Assembly (NCBI RefSeq): GCF_015070385.1
Contig: NZ_JADCSA010000005.1
Span: forward strand, 62,001-126,000
Length of the DNA: 64,000 bases
Reading direction: 5' to 3'
Source of the DNA: Nocardioides malaquae
GTDB taxonomy: Bacteria; Actinomycetota; Actinomycetes; Propionibacteriales; Nocardioidaceae
Below the pieces are notes generated by a model, which worked only from the letters and a program-made list of their open reading frames with translations, searched no databases and was not told the DNA's origin. Both the position numbers and the translations under genes were made by a program. Of the stretch, positions 46,978 to 60,147 are shown piece after piece; within the stretch, counting starts at the first letter, position 1; every line of letters begins with the position of its first letter.

Positions 46978-47329
46978 GGAGGGTCCTTTCGATGAGGTCG
47001 CGACGCTGGTCACTGGTGGAGTTGGCGGAGATGGTGGCCTGCACGGCGACGTGCCCGGCCTCGATGAGGTCGGCGAGCAGCACGCGGACGACCCCGATGG
47101 GCATGGAGACCAGGGCCGAGACCTCGGCGACCGACCGGAGGTGGCACACGTCCACGACGTGGGCGATGGAGGCGTTGGGCCAGGAGCGGCCGTGGGCGTG
47201 CTCCTGCAGGCGCAGGGTCGCCTCGACCGGGAGGTCGACCTTGGGTCGCGTGCGACCTGCAGTGATCGTGAAGGGGCGGACGATGCGCGGTGCAGGCGCG
47301 TCGTCCCAGTCCTCGTCAGCCATCGTCAA
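46958..47329 (-). CDS. Conservon DUF742 protein (CvnC-like)
   Basis: 123 residues. Core VRPFTITAGRTRPKVDLPVEATLRLQ and SMPIGVVRVLLADLIEAGHV match DUF742. The first codon could be M1 or M3 (MTMADEDW). It lies five bases after the roadblock gene and its stop overlaps the GTPase gene, so the canonical cvnA-B-C-D order is complete and tightly coupled. Its exact role is not established; it is thought to bridge the kinase and GTPase. Confidence 0.9.
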   Translation of the reverse strand: MTMADEDWDDAPAPRIVRPFTITAGRTRPKVDLPVEATLRLQEHAHGRSWPNASIAHVVDVCHLRSVAEVSALVSMPIGVVRVLLADLIEAGHVAVQATISANSTSDQRRDLIERTLRGLRAF

Positions 47330-47334
47330 TCACC

Positions 47335-47754
47335 TCATGAAGTGGGCTGGGGCACCCGAGCCTGCGCCTGGACCATACGGCCCACGCGCTCGACCAGGAG
47401 CGCCATCTCGTAACCGACCTGGCCGATGTCGGCCGAGTCCTGGGTGAGCACCGCGAGGTTGGAGCCGTCGCCGACCGCCATCAGCAGCAGGTAGCCCAGC
47501 TCCATCTCGATCACCGTCTGCAGGACCGGCCCACCCTCGAAGAGGCGGGAGGCACCCACGGCGAGCGACGCGAGACCGGAGGAGACCGCTGCCACCTGCT
47601 CGGCCCGGTCCTCGGGCAGCCGGTCGCTGGCGGCCATCAGCAGGCCGTCGGCGGAGACGAGCACCGCGTGCGCGGTCCCGGGGACCTCCTGGATGAACTT
47701 CGTGACGATCCAGTTGAGCCCGGAGTCCTGAGCAGGTGCGCTTTCGTTGGTCAT
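47335..47754 (-). CDS. Conservon roadblock/LC7 protein (CvnB-like)
   Basis: 139-residue roadblock/LC7 domain (MglB-like) protein: [29 protein letters not shown] begins the fold and [23 protein letters not shown] ends it. Roadblock dimers typically act as GTPase-activating or scaffold partners of Ras-like GTPases; the GTPase is two genes downstream. ATG overlaps the kinase stop (ATGA), so translation is coupled to the kinase. Confidence 0.93.
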   Translation of the reverse strand: MTNESAPAQDSGLNWIVTKFIQEVPGTAHAVLVSADGLLMAASDRLPEDRAEQVAAVSSGLASLAVGASRLFEGGPVLQTVIEMELGYLLLMAVGDGSNLAVLTQDSADIGQVGYEMALLVERVGRMVQAQARVPQPTS

Positions 47755-50700
47755 GCCGGACCTTCCTTCTGGGTGTTGGCGTTGGTGGTTGCGGTGCGGC
47801 CGCGAGAGACACCGGCCGCGTGCGCCGCCAGACGCTTGCGGATTGCTTCCGGGTCACGGGTGGGGGCAGTACGCGTCGGGGCGACGCTGCCGGGGACGAG
47901 ACGGCGGCCGGGCTGACGCTGGGGCAGTCCGGCGTTCGTCGTGGGTGAGGACTCGGGCTCGGCAGCACGGTGCGCTGCCTGCCATCCCGCGTCGGCGGTG
48001 GTGGGGAACTCGGTGGTCTCGTTGCCGGCGAGCCAACCGGACGCGTTGGCAGCCGAGCCGTTGGCCTGCTGCGGGGCCAGGGTGTGCGAGCCGGGCGTGC
48101 GGGTGGGGAGGTCGGCGGGCGCGGCGGGCGCGTCGTCGACCTTCGCGGCTGGAGCCTCCTGCGTGGAGTCGGCCGTTGCCGGGTCGGTGGTGGCGTCCTC
48201 GGTGCTCTCGGAAGCGGCCCCGGTGGAGCTGGGGCGGTCGAGGCCGAGCGGGTCCTCCGAGGAGATGGCCGGCTCCACGGTGCTCGAGGGGGCCTCGGCG
48301 TCCTGGTCCCGCTTGGTCGCGCCGTTGCGAGCCTCGCGCAGCGAGAAGATGCCCAGGGCACCGGCCTCTGCCTTGCCGTCGGTCTCGGTCGAGGCGTCGG
48401 AGGAGTCGGCGTGCGGGCGGGCGAACATGCTCACCGGCTCGGCTGGCTCCGGAGCGGCCGGGGCCTCGGGCTCGGGGGCGGGCGCGGAGAAGAGGCTGCT
48501 GCCGGTCGGCTGCACCGCGGCGCGGCGGCCGGGCACGGTCGCACCGGGGTTGCGCTTCGGCAGGCCAGGCGCGGCGCCGGACTCCGCTTCCTGCGCCGGC
48601 TCCGACCGGTGGGCCGCGGGTGCCACAGGGGCGGCGGGCTCAGGGGCGACGGGCTCGGCCGGCGCCACCGGCGTCGCGGGGGTGGCCGGGGCGAAGAGGC
48701 TGCCACCACCCACGGGCTCGACGGCCCCGCGGCGGCCGGGGCCGCTGGCGCCAGGACGTCGCTTGGGCAGCTCGGTGACCGCGCTGATCGCCGCGTTGAT
48801 CTGGTCCACCTGGTCGTCGGTGGCCGTCTCGGTGCTGGAGGCGGCGGGCGCCTCGAGCGGGTCGGTCAGCGGGTCGCTGAGGGGGTCGCTCAGCGGGTCC
48901 GGCTTGGCCACGGGGGTGATCGTCGGTGTGTCGTCCCGCTCGGCGGCCTTCTGGGCCACCTCCTCCGGGGCGATCGGGGTGATCAACGGGGCGTCCTCGC
49001 GGACCGGGGTCGCCTGCGCGGGCACGTCGATCACCGGGGTGTCGACGACCGGGGCCGGAGGGGCGGCCGGTGCCGTGCCGGGCACGATCAGGTGGTCCGC
49101 CAGGGCCACGGAGGCGGTGATGCCGCCGCGGGCGTTCTTGCTCAGGTGGATGTCGATGCCGTGGCGGTGGGCCAGGCGGCTCACCACGAAGAGACCCATG
49201 CGGCGGGCGGCGTCAGGGGTGATGCCGACGTCCTTCTGCAGCATGCCGTTGAGCTGGGTCAGCACGTCCTCGGGCAGGCCGAGTCCGCCGTCGCTGATGG
49301 TGATGACGGTCTGTCCGGCGGCGACGGTGGTGCTGACATGGACGGACTCGGTCGGGGGCGAGAACGACAGGGCGTTGTCGATCAGCTCGGTGAGCAGGTG
49401 GACGACGTCGTTGGCCGCCGACCCCACGATCTTGGCGGGGGAGGAGCCCTGCATCTCGACGCGCTGGTATTCCTGCACACCGGCCGTCGCGGCCTGGAGT
49501 GCGTCGCTGACGGCCAGGCTCTGGCTCTCTCGCTGGCGGACCGGGGCGTCCGACAGGATCACGAGGCTCTCCGCCGTGCGGCGCATGCGGGCGGCCAGGT
49601 GGTCGAGGCGGAAGAGGCTCTCGAGACGACGGGGGTCCTGCTCGTCGCGCTCCAGCTCCTCGATCAGTCCGAGCTGCTGGTTGATCAGGGTGGTGTTGCG
49701 GCGCGAGAGCGTCACGAACATCTCTCCGACCTGGGACCGCAGGTGGGCCTCGCCCTGGGCGAGGTTGACCGCGGTCTGGTGGAGCTCGTCGACCGCGCGG
49801 GCCATCTGGCCCATCTCCTCGTTGGTCGTGACACCGATGGGCTCGATGGCCCCCGGGTCGCCGCCGGCGCGGATGGTGGCCACGGCGCGGGGCAGCTGGT
49901 TGCTGGCGACGTCGCGGGCGCTGTCACGCACGATCCGCACGGGGCGGGTGATGAGGCGCGCGATCAGCCAGGCGAAGAGGAGCGTGGCGACCAGGGCGGC
50001 GGCGAGGATCGCGATGCTGGCGAGTGCCTGCTGCCGTGCGGCGGCGGCGTTCTCGTCCAGGGCCTCGATCGACTCGGTGAGCACGGTCGAGGTCAGGTCG
50101 TCGTAGAGGGCCAGGGTCTCCTCGTAGGCGAGGGCGCCCTCGCCCGCCTCCACGGTGGTGAACCGCGCGGCGTTGAGGGAGCGCAGGTCGAGCACGGACG
50201 GGGCGTCGTCGCGGGCTCTCGCCAGCTGGGCGATCGCGGCGTCCTCGACACCCAGCTCGGAGAAGACCTGGGCGGTGTTGGTGATGCGGTTGCCCGAGTA
50301 GGCGACCTCGAGCTGCTGCATGGTGAAGGCCAGGCGGCCCTCCATCACGTAGCTGATCTGCTGGAGGACGGGCTCGGGGGAGTTCTGGCCGTTGAGGATC
50401 GACTGGTAGAAGTCGCTCACGCCGTTGTGGAGCTGCGCGACCTGCGAACGCGACTGCAGCAGCGTCTCGTAGGCGCGGCCGTCACGCAGCTGGTCGCTCA
50501 GGGCCACGAGGCCGGCGAGCTGCGCCTTCTGGTTCTCGGTCAGCGCCTCGTCCTCGAGCAGGCCCTCCACCTTCTCGGCGGCCTGGCGGACCTCCTCGAC
50601 CGCGGCGGTGCGCGCGGCCGAGTTGGAGGCCGTCTCCGACCGGGCGATGACGGTGGCCGTCTCGGCCGCGTAGAGGTAGTCGACGGTCGGCTCGAGGACG

Positions 50701-50924
50701 CGGATCTGGCCCGCGGTGGCCTCGTGCTCGGCCTGTACTTCCCAGGACTCGGTTGCGTTGTCAACCGCGAACCAGGAGGCGGCCACCATCGGGAAGGCCA
50801 GCGCGAGGGCGATCTTGTTGCGCAGCTTCCACCCGGAGACGCGCCACCATCCGGTACGCGACTGGGCGTCCTGGTCGGTCGAGACCGACGAGGACGACGA
50901 CACGTCGTTCTGCTTGGTGGCCAT
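47751..50924 (-). CDS. Conservon sensor histidine kinase (CvnA-like, nitrate/nitrite-sensor type)
   Basis: 1057 residues. Membrane helices at about 38-54 and 301-322 enclose an extracytoplasmic helical sensor domain (about 55-300, NIT-like). HAMP follows (323-385), then an atypical dimerisation region with a candidate phospho-His H442 in [10 protein letters not shown], then HATPase_c with N-box [12 protein letters not shown] (about 512-524), ISDGGLGLP and [16 protein letters not shown] disordered Ala/Pro/Glu-rich tail (about 612-1057) contains four LPxRxPG motifs at 719, 788, 939 and 1000. ATG 50924 was chosen because GGGGAG precedes it; the frame upstream overlaps uvrB antisense and is not coding. 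No response regulator is encoded nearby. Confidence 0.93.
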   Translation of the reverse strand: MATKQNDVSSSSSVSTDQDAQSRTGWWRVSGWKLRNKIALALAFPMVAASWFAVDNATESWEVQAEHEATAGQIRVLEPTVDYLYAAETATVIARSETASNSAARTAAVEEVRQAAEKVEGLLEDEALTENQKAQLAGLVALSDQLRDGRAYETLLQSRSQVAQLHNGVSDFYQSILNGQNSPEPVLQQISYVMEGRLAFTMQQLEVAYSGNRITNTAQVFSELGVEDAAIAQLARARDDAPSVLDLRSLNAARFTTVEAGEGALAYEETLALYDDLTSTVLTESIEALDENAAAARQQALASIAILAAALVATLLFAWLIARLITRPVRIVRDSARDVASNQLPRAVATIRAGGDPGAIEPIGVTTNEEMGQMARAVDELHQTAVNLAQGEAHLRSQVGEMFVTLSRRNTTLINQQLGLIEELERDEQDPRRLESLFRLDHLAARMRRTAESLVILSDAPVRQRESQSLAVSDALQAATAGVQEYQRVEMQGSSPAKIVGSAANDVVHLLTELIDNALSFSPPTESVHVSTTVAAGQTVITISDGGLGLPEDVLTQLNGMLQKDVGITPDAARRMGLFVVSRLAHRHGIDIHLSKNARGGITASVALADHLIVPGTAPAAPPAPVVDTPVIDVPAQATPVREDAPLITPIAPEEVAQKAAERDDTPTITPVAKPDPLSDPLSDPLTDPLEAPAASSTETATDDQVDQINAAISAVTELPKRRPGASGPGRRGAVEPVGGGSLFAPATPATPVAPAEPVAPEPAAPVAPAAHRSEPAQEAESGAAPGLPKRNPGATVPGRRAAVQPTGSSLFSAPAPEPEAPAAPEPAEPVSMFARPHADSSDASTETDGKAEAGALGIFSLREARNGATKRDQDAEAPSSTVEPAISSEDPLGLDRPSSTGAASESTEDATTDPATADSTQEAPAAKVDDAPAAPADLPTRTPGSHTLAPQQANGSAANASGWLAGNETTEFPTTADAGWQAAHRAAEPESSPTTNAGLPQRQPGRRLVPGSVAPTRTAPTRDPEAIRKRLAAHAAGVSRGRTATTNANTQKEGPA

Positions 50925-51113
50925 GAGCTCCCCGTTGTGGTGTGGCGTGGAACGTCCGAGGACGGAGGGGCCGGGTTTGGGCCCCGACGACAACATAAGG
51001 AGTTCTGCCGCTCCGTGTGGGCCAAATGGCAGGACTCGTGTGACGAATGTTCCGGTTGGGTCGCCGTTTCGGGCCCATGAGGCCTTGTGGGCGGCGCTGT
51101 CGGCGTGACCCCG

Positions 51114-51119
51114 TACGCT
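51114..51119 (+). promoter_or_regulatory. -10 hexamer TACGCT of uvrB (leaderless)
   Basis: TACGCT followed by exactly six bases and the ATG at 51126. This element decides the start. No LexA box of the N4 type is present in the 200-base divergent region, unlike uvrA. Confidence 0.55.
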
Positions 51120-51125
51120 CGAACC

Positions 51126-53255
51126 ATGCGGCCAGTGAGCGACCTGGAGCGCCGCGTGGCGCCCTTCACGGTGAAGTCCGACTTCGAGCCCTCGGGCGAC
51201 CAGCCGACGGCGATCGCGGAGATCTCCCAGAGGATCCGTGACGGGGAGAAGGACGTCGTGCTGCTCGGTGCCACCGGCACCGGCAAGACGGCCACCGTGG
51301 CCTGGGTGGCCGAACAGCTCCAGCGGCCGATGCTGGTGCTCCAGCCGAACAAGACGCTGGCGGCTCAGTTTGCCAACGAGCTGCGCCAGCTCTTCCCCGA
51401 CAACGCCGTCGAGTACTTCGTCTCCTACTACGACTACTACCAGCCCGAGGCGTACGTCCCCCAGACCGACACCTATATCGAGAAGGACTCCTCCATCAAC
51501 GAGGAGGTCGAGCGGTTGCGGCACTCGGCGACCAACTCGCTGCTCACCCGCCGCGACGTGATCGTCGTGTCGACCGTCTCGTGCATCTACGGCCTCGGCA
51601 CCCCGCAGGAGTACGTGGACCGCATGGTGCGCCTGAAGGTCGGGGAGGAGCGCGACCGCGACCAGCTGCTGCGTCGCCTGGTCGACAACCAGTACACGCG
51701 CAACGACCTCAGCTTCACCCGGGGTACCTTCCGCGTGCGGGGCGACACCGTCGAGGTCTTCCCGGTCTACGAGGAGATGGCGGTGCGCATCGAGTTCTTC
51801 GGCGACGAGGTCGAGAGGCTCAGCACCCTGCACCCGGTCACGGGGGAGGTGCTCACCGACGACGAGGAGATCCACATCTTCCCCGCCACCCACTACGTGG
51901 CCGGCCCGGAGCGCATGGAGCGCGCCATCCGGGGGATCGAGGCCGAGCTGGCGGCGCGCCTGGAGGAGCTGGAGCGGCAGGGCAAGCTCCTCGAGGCCCA
52001 GCGCCTGCGGATGAGGACCACCTACGACATCGAGATGATGCGGCAGGTCGGCTCCTGCTCGGGCATCGAGAACTACTCGATGCACATGGATGGCCGCAAC
52101 AGCGGCAGCGCCCCCAACACGTTGCTGGACTACTTCCCCGAGGACTTCGTCCTGGTCATCGACGAGTCCCACGTCGCCGTGCCCCAGATCGGCGGGATGT
52201 ACGAGGGCGACATGTCGCGCAAGCGCAACCTCGTGGAGCACGGCTTCCGGCTGCCCTCGGCGATGGACAACCGTCCGCTGCGGTGGGAGGAGTTCCTCGA
52301 CCGCATCGGCCAGACCATCTACCTCTCGGCCACCCCCGGCAACTACGAGCTCGATCGGGTCGGCGGTCCACAGAACGCGGTCCAGCAGATCATCCGGCCC
52401 ACGGGCCTCGTCGACCCGGAGGTCGTGGTCAAGCCCACCAAGGGTCAGATCGACGACCTGATCCACGAGATCCGCGAGCGCGTCGAGCGCAACGAGCGGG
52501 TGCTGGTGACCACGTTGACGAAGAAGATGTCGGAGGACCTCACCGACTACCTGCTCGAGGCCGGCATCCGCACTCGCTACCTGCACTCCGAGGTCGACAC
52601 GCTGAAGCGGATCGAGCTGCTCCGTGACCTGCGACTGGGTGAGTACGACGTGCTGGTCGGCATCAACCTGCTGCGGGAGGGCCTCGACCTGCCGGAGGTG
52701 TCCCTGGTGGCCATCCTGGACGCGGACAAGGAGGGCTTCCTGCGCTCGGACAAGTCGCTGATCCAGACGATCGGGCGAGCGGCGCGCAACGTCTCCGGCC
52801 AGGTCCACATGTATGCCGACCGGATCACCCCGTCGATGGAGGCGGCCATCGAGGAGACGAACCGTCGTCGCGCCATCCAGGTCGCCTACAACACCGAGCA
52901 CGGCATCGACCCGCAGCCGTTGCGCAAGAAGATCGCGGACATCACCGAGATGCTGGCGCGGGAGGACGAGACGACCCAGGAGCTGCTGCAGACCTGGGCT
53001 GACGTCGGTCAGAAGGGCCGCGCCGGCGGGGTCAAGCCGAAGGGGGCTCCGACGCCGATGCTTTCCAAGGTCCACCGGGAGCTCCCCGACACTGCGGGGG
53101 TGCCCACCTCCGACCTCGCGGAGCTGGTGCAGCAGCTGACAGACCAGATGAAGGCGGCGGCCGCGGAGCTGCAGTTCGAGGTGGCAGCGCGGTTGCGTGA
53201 CGAGATCAGCGAGCTCAAGAAGGAGCTGCGCCAGATGATGGAGGCCACCCGCTGA
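51126..53255 (+). CDS. uvrB: Excinuclease ABC subunit UvrB
   Basis: 709 residues. Walker [10 protein letters not shown] (47-55), beta-hairpin region [20 protein letters not shown], damage-recognition and helicase motifs (Walker [33 protein letters not shown]) and the C-terminal UVR domain for UvrC binding are all present. It loads onto damage with UvrA, whose gene starts 9 kb downstream. The start ATG at 51126 gives the usual [14 protein letters not shown]-terminus; an in-frame start at 51087 is less likely because the -10 element lies between. Confidence 0.97.
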   Translation: MRPVSDLERRVAPFTVKSDFEPSGDQPTAIAEISQRIRDGEKDVVLLGATGTGKTATVAWVAEQLQRPMLVLQPNKTLAAQFANELRQLFPDNAVEYFVSYYDYYQPEAYVPQTDTYIEKDSSINEEVERLRHSATNSLLTRRDVIVVSTVSCIYGLGTPQEYVDRMVRLKVGEERDRDQLLRRLVDNQYTRNDLSFTRGTFRVRGDTVEVFPVYEEMAVRIEFFGDEVERLSTLHPVTGEVLTDDEEIHIFPATHYVAGPERMERAIRGIEAELAARLEELERQGKLLEAQRLRMRTTYDIEMMRQVGSCSGIENYSMHMDGRNSGSAPNTLLDYFPEDFVLVIDESHVAVPQIGGMYEGDMSRKRNLVEHGFRLPSAMDNRPLRWEEFLDRIGQTIYLSATPGNYELDRVGGPQNAVQQIIRPTGLVDPEVVVKPTKGQIDDLIHEIRERVERNERVLVTTLTKKMSEDLTDYLLEAGIRTRYLHSEVDTLKRIELLRDLRLGEYDVLVGINLLREGLDLPEVSLVAILDADKEGFLRSDKSLIQTIGRAARNVSGQVHMYADRITPSMEAAIEETNRRRAIQVAYNTEHGIDPQPLRKKIADITEMLAREDETTQELLQTWADVGQKGRAGGVKPKGAPTPMLSKVHRELPDTAGVPTSDLAELVQQLTDQMKAAAAELQFEVAARLRDEISELKKELRQMMEATR

Positions 53256-53282
53256 TCCGCAGCGCCTGCAGGTGCGGTGCCC

Positions 53283-53302
53283 TAGGCTCACTCGCAAGTG
53301 AG
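53283..53302 (+). promoter_or_regulatory. Promoter and operator-like repeat before the ferredoxin reductase gene
   Basis: TAGGCT (53283-53288) looks like a -10 hexamer. It overlaps the inverted repeat CTCACT-N4-AGTGAG (53287-53292 and 53297-53302). A protein binding the repeat would cover the transcription start. The leader is about 38 bases. Confidence 0.4.
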
Positions 53303-53332
53303 ACGTTGATCACACGTCAGGGGTGAGCGCGG

Positions 53333-54316
53333 GTGGACGGTGCGGCGATCGACCTGGAGACCGACCTGGTCGTGCTGGGCGCAGGACCCACAGGCCTCTT
53401 CGCGACCTACTACGCGGGGTTCCGCGGACTGCGTGTGGCGCTGGTCGACTCCCTGCCCGAGCTCGGTGGGCAGGTGACGGCGATGTATCCGGAGAAGCTC
53501 ATCCACGACGTCGCAGGGTTCCCCGCGGTCAAGGGTCGCGACCTGGTGTCCGGGCTGGTCGAGCAGGCCCTCTCAGCGGATCCCACCCTGCTGCTGGGAC
53601 GCACGGCCCGCACGCTCGTCGAGGAGGACACGGGCGTACGCGTCGGACTCGACGACGGGTCGTGGGTCCGGGGCGGCGCCCTCGTCGTCGCGGCGGGCAT
53701 TGGCACCTTCACCCCTCGGCCCCTGCCGCACGGGGAGGAGTGGCTGGGCCGCGGCGTGGCGCACTTCGTCGCCGACTTCGAGCCCTACCGCGGCCTGGAC
53801 GTCGTGATCGTGGGGGGTGGTGACAGCGCCTTCGACTGGGCCCAACACCTCGAGCCCCTCGCCGCATCGGTGACGCTGGTCCACCGCCGGGACGCGTTCC
53901 GTGCGCACGCCCGCACCGTCGCGGCGGTGCGTGCCTCCTCCGTGCGCCTGCTGACGAGGGCCCAGGTGGTCGAGGTGCGAGGCGTCGAGCGCGTGCAGAG
54001 CGTCGTCGTCCAGCTCGACGACGGCGCGATCGAGGAGCTCCCCTGCCAGGCGGTCGTCTCCGCGCTCGGCTTCGTCGCCGACCTCGGGCCGTTGCAGGAG
54101 TGGGGGCTGGAGACGTCGCGGCGCCACCTCGTGGTCGACCAGGCCATGCGCACCAACCTGCCTCGCGTCTTCGCGGCCGGCGACGTCACGGAGTACCCCG
54201 GCAAGGTCCGACTGATCGCGGTCGGGTTCGGCGAGGCGGCGACAGCCGTCAACAACGCAGCGGTCGTCATCGACCCCGCAGCGCACGTCTTCCCCGGTCA
54301 CTCCAGCGACCGCTGA
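53333..54316 (+). CDS. Ferredoxin/flavodoxin-NADP reductase, thioredoxin-reductase-like type
   Basis: 327 residues. Two Rossmann motifs, GAGPTG (16-21) for FAD and VGGGDSAFDWA (about 160) for NADP, and the AMYPEKLIHDVAGFPAVKG segment mark the YumC-type ferredoxin reductase; the CxxC redox pair of thioredoxin reductase is absent. It would shuttle electrons between NADPH and a ferredoxin or flavodoxin. Alone in its transcription unit between uvrB and the glycosyltransferase. GTG start with a weak ribosome site (GTGAGCGCGG). Confidence 0.85.
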   Translation: MDGAAIDLETDLVVLGAGPTGLFATYYAGFRGLRVALVDSLPELGGQVTAMYPEKLIHDVAGFPAVKGRDLVSGLVEQALSADPTLLLGRTARTLVEEDTGVRVGLDDGSWVRGGALVVAAGIGTFTPRPLPHGEEWLGRGVAHFVADFEPYRGLDVVIVGGGDSAFDWAQHLEPLAASVTLVHRRDAFRAHARTVAAVRASSVRLLTRAQVVEVRGVERVQSVVVQLDDGAIEELPCQAVVSALGFVADLGPLQEWGLETSRRHLVVDQAMRTNLPRVFAAGDVTEYPGKVRLIAVGFGEAATAVNNAAVVIDPAAHVFPGHSSDR

Positions 54317-54464
54317 GCAGTCGGCCACGCGGGCGGCCCCGTGACGGGCTGCATGCATCACCGTGGAAGAGTAGGGGATGCAGGTCCGTGGACCGGCAAG
54401 AGCGAAAGTCCCGGGCGCCGGCGTGGTAACAATGCGGGTCCCCACACCCAGGAAGGCCCCAGCC

Positions 54465-55715
54465 TTGCGCATCGCACTTCTGTCCTACCGCAGCAAGCCG
54501 CACGTCGGTGGGCAGGGCGTCTACATCCGGCACCTGAGCCGGGAGCTGGTCGCCCTGGGGCACGAGGTGGAGGTCTTCTCCGGGCAGCCCTACCCGATCC
54601 TCGACGAGGGCGTGAAGCTGACGAAGGTGCCCTCGCTCGACCTCTACCGCGAGCCGGACCCCTTCCGCGTGCCGAAGCTGCGCGAGTTCCGCGACCTGGT
54701 GGACGTGGAGGAGTTCCTCACCATGTGCACCGCGGGCTTCCCCGAGCCCAAGACCTTCAGCCGTCGGGTCGCGAAGGTGCTGCGCGAGCGTGTGGCCGAC
54801 TTCGACGTGGTGCACGACAACCAGGTGCTTGGCTACGGCATCCTCGACGTGGAGAAGATGGGCCTCCCGCTCATCACGACGCTGCACCACCCCATCACCT
54901 TCGACCGCCGGGTCGAGATCGCGGCGGCCCCCACCCTGCGCAAGAAGCTCTCCCTGCGCCGCTGGTACGGCTTCCTGCGGATGCAGGGGAAGGTGGCCCG
55001 CCAGGCTCGCCGCATCCTCACGCCGTCGGAGTCGTCGAAGCGCGACATCGCCACCGACTTCGGGGTCGACCCCGCCCGCATGCAGGTGATCCTCCTCGGG
55101 GTCGACGACGCCTTCGTGCCGCCGAGCGAGCCGCGCGTGCCCGGTCGCATCATGGCGATGGCGAGCGCCGATGCGCCCATGAAGGGCATTGCGACCCTGC
55201 TGGAGGCCTTCGCCAAGCTGCGCACCGAGCGCGACCTCGAGCTGGTGCTCGTGACGAAGCCCGTCGAGGGCGGTCGCACCGAGCAGCTCATCGAGCAGCT
55301 CGGGATCGGCGACCACGTGCGCTTCGTGCACGGCGTCTCCGACGCCGAGCTGGTGAGGCTCATGGGGTCGGCCGAGCTCGCCTGCGTGCCCTCGCTCTAC
55401 GAAGGGTTCTCACTGCCGACCGCGGAGCTGATGGCCTGCGCCACGCCGCTGGTGGTCTCCCGCGCCGGAGCCATTCCCGAGGTGGTGGGAGCGGACGGCG
55501 AGTGCGCCGACCTGGTGACGCCAGGTGACGTCGGTGAGCTGGCCCGGGCGATCGCAGCCCTGCTCGACGACCCGGAGCGGCGTGCCCGCATGGGGCGCGC
55601 AGGCCGGCAGCGGGTGCTCGACCTGTTCAGCTGGCGAGCCGTGGCACAGAAGACCGCGGACGCCTACCAAGAAGTGATCAACGACTACCGGGCCGAGAAG
55701 GCCAAGGGGGAATGA
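54465..55715 (+). CDS. GT4-family glycosyltransferase
   Basis: 416 residues from TTG at 54465. The start is chosen because the alternatives (54378 and 54432) would add an unconserved basic stretch, because MRIALLSYRSKPHVGGQG is the usual family start, and because AGGAAG lies nine bases upstream. GT-B fold with the C-terminal EGFSLPTAE region (Glu residues of the EX7E motif) and GADGECADLV for sugar-nucleotide binding. Acceptor and donor are unknown. It ends one base before the methyltransferase gene and is likely co-transcribed with the next two genes. Confidence 0.87.
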   Translation: MRIALLSYRSKPHVGGQGVYIRHLSRELVALGHEVEVFSGQPYPILDEGVKLTKVPSLDLYREPDPFRVPKLREFRDLVDVEEFLTMCTAGFPEPKTFSRRVAKVLRERVADFDVVHDNQVLGYGILDVEKMGLPLITTLHHPITFDRRVEIAAAPTLRKKLSLRRWYGFLRMQGKVARQARRILTPSESSKRDIATDFGVDPARMQVILLGVDDAFVPPSEPRVPGRIMAMASADAPMKGIATLLEAFAKLRTERDLELVLVTKPVEGGRTEQLIEQLGIGDHVRFVHGVSDAELVRLMGSAELACVPSLYEGFSLPTAELMACATPLVVSRAGAIPEVVGADGECADLVTPGDVGELARAIAALLDDPERRARMGRAGRQRVLDLFSWRAVAQKTADAYQEVINDYRAEKAKGE

Positions 55716-55716
55716 C

Positions 55717-56435
55717 GTGCTGACCGTCGACTTCGACCGACTGGGACTCAAGCCGGGTGAACGCGTCCTCGACATGGGCTGCGGGGCCGGACGCCACGCC
55801 TTCGAGATGTACCGCCGCGGCGCCGACGTCATCGCGCTCGACCAGGACGTCCAGGAGCTCGAGAACGTCCGCGAGCTCTTCGTGGCGATGAAGGAGGCCG
55901 GCGAGGTGCCCGAGGGCGCCGAGGCGGACGTGAAGGAGGGCGACGCCCTTGCCCTGCCCTTCGCCGACGGCGAGTTCGACCGGGTCGTGGCCGCCGAGGT
56001 GCTCGAGCACATCCCCGCCGACATCCAGGCGATCCAGGAGCTCGTCCGGGTGCTGCGCCCCGGCGGGACCCTGGCGGTCTCGGTGCCGCGCTGGCTGCCC
56101 GAGGTCATCAACTGGAAGCTCTCCGACGACTACCACAACGTGCCGGGTGGCCACATCCGGATCTACACCGACAAGGAGCTCGTCGACAAGATCACCAAGG
56201 CCGGCCTCAACTTCACGGGCAAGGAGTACGCCCACGGCCTCCACGCGCCCTACTGGTGGATCAAGTGCGCCGTCGGCGTGACCAACGACGACCACCCCCT
56301 CGCCAAGGCCTACCACAAGCTCCTGGTCTGGGAGATCATGAAGCAGCCCAAGGTGCTGCAGTGGGCCGGCAAGGTGCTCGACCCCGCGATCGGCAAGAGC
56401 ATGGTGCTCTACTTCACCAAGCCCCTCACCGCCTG

Positions 56436-56436
<1 letters not shown>
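55717..56436 (+). CDS. Class I SAM-dependent methyltransferase
   Basis: 239 residues. Motif I LDMGCGAGRHAFE (residues 18-30), motif II region DVIALDQDVQEL, VVAAEVLEHI and LRPGGTLAVSVPRWLPE are the Methyltransf_11/25 hallmarks. The C-terminal 100 residues carry family-specific Trp/Tyr-rich segments (YAHGLHAPYWWIKCAVGV) with a hydrophobic helix that may contact lipid. GTG start one base after the glycosyltransferase stop; its TGA shares a base with the next start. The methyl acceptor is unknown; a lipid-linked or glycosylated intermediate made by the neighbours is a guess. Confidence 0.85.
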
Positions 56437-59428
<2,992 letters not shown>

Positions 59429-59435
59429 GACTGGG

Positions 59436-59441
59436 ATCGTA
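59436..59441 (-). promoter_or_regulatory. -10 hexamer TACGAT of the esterase gene (leaderless)
   Basis: On the minus strand TACGAT is followed by seven bases and the GTG at 59428. Confidence 0.5.
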
Positions 59442-59478
59442 GCCGCGCGCCCCAGGGAGCGGATGTCGTGGCTGGCGC

Positions 59479-60135
59479 TCAGCGCTCCAGCGGCCACCCG
59501 CGCTCGGCCCAGCCCATGGTGCCGTCGGAGACGTTGATCGCCTCGCGGCCCTGTGAACGGAGAAATTCGCACACCTGGCGGCTGCGGTTGCCGGAGCGGC
59601 AGATCACCAGCACGCGCCCCTCGGGAAGCTCGTCGAGGCGCTCGCCCACCTGACCCATCGGGATGTGGACGGCACCCGGTACGTGTCCGTCCGCGTACTC
59701 GTCGTCCTCGCGGACGTCGAGCACGAAGCCGCCTGCGGCGTGCTCGGCCGCGAACGCGTCGAGGTCGAGCTCGCCGGACTCCGCGGCCGCGATCTGGCGT
59801 CGGGCCTCGTCCATGTCGATGGCGCGTACGCCACCGATGAGCTCCTCGAGGGCCGCCGCCGGCAGGGCGCCGGGCTGGGAGAAGACCAAAATGCCGTCGC
59901 GGAAGGCCATGATCGTGGGGATCGAGGTGATCTGGGCCATCGCGGCGAGCTCGCGCTCGGCCTCGGTGTCGACCTTGCCGAAGACGACGTCAGGGTGCTT
60001 CTCGGAGGCGGCCTCGTAGACGGGCGCGAACTGCTTGCAGGGGCCGCACCACTCGGCCCAGAAGTCAACCAGGACGATGCCGCCCTCGGTCACGGTGGAT
60101 TCGAAGGTGGCGGCGGTCAGCTCGGTCGTCGTCAT
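59479..60135 (-). CDS. Thioredoxin-rhodanese fusion protein
   Basis: 218 residues. The N-terminal thioredoxin domain has the redox motif WCGPC (C30, C33). The C-terminal rhodanese domain has the catalytic loop C179-R-S-G-N-R in VICRSGNRS, together with VLDVREDDEYADGHVPGAVH. It should couple disulfide chemistry to sulfur-atom transfer or sensing in the cytoplasm; the partner is unknown. ATG 60135 was chosen over an upstream in-frame start because a TACGGT -10 hexamer lies six bases before it. Confidence 0.88.
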   Translation of the reverse strand: MTTTELTAATFESTVTEGGIVLVDFWAEWCGPCKQFAPVYEAASEKHPDVVFGKVDTEAERELAAMAQITSIPTIMAFRDGILVFSQPGALPAAALEELIGGVRAIDMDEARRQIAAAESGELDLDAFAAEHAAGGFVLDVREDDEYADGHVPGAVHIPMGQVGERLDELPEGRVLVICRSGNRSRQVCEFLRSQGREAINVSDGTMGWAERGWPLER

Positions 60136-60141
60136 GGCTTC

Positions 60142-60147
60142 ACCGTA
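60142..60147 (-). promoter_or_regulatory. -10 hexamer TACGGT of the thioredoxin-rhodanese gene (leaderless)
   Basis: On the minus strand TACGGT is followed by exactly six bases and the ATG at 60135. The remaining bases up to 60421 are lower in GC and hold no gene I can support; they are the divergent control region for the secreted protein. Confidence 0.5.

Noticed and set aside
46978-47013. Longer GTPase N-terminus starting at 47013
   Set aside because: It would lie deep in the DUF742 gene, while GTG 46977 has a ribosome site and gives the typical family start.
50925-53297. Apparent 790-residue N-terminal extension of the conservon kinase across uvrB
   Set aside because: The extension is antisense to uvrB, has no known domain, and a ribosome site plus the normal kinase N-terminus lie at 50924.
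59429-59572. Longer esterase N-terminus starting at 59572
   Set aside because: It overlaps the coding end of the thioredoxin-rhodanese gene by 94 bases, and a -10 hexamer precedes the GTG at 59428.
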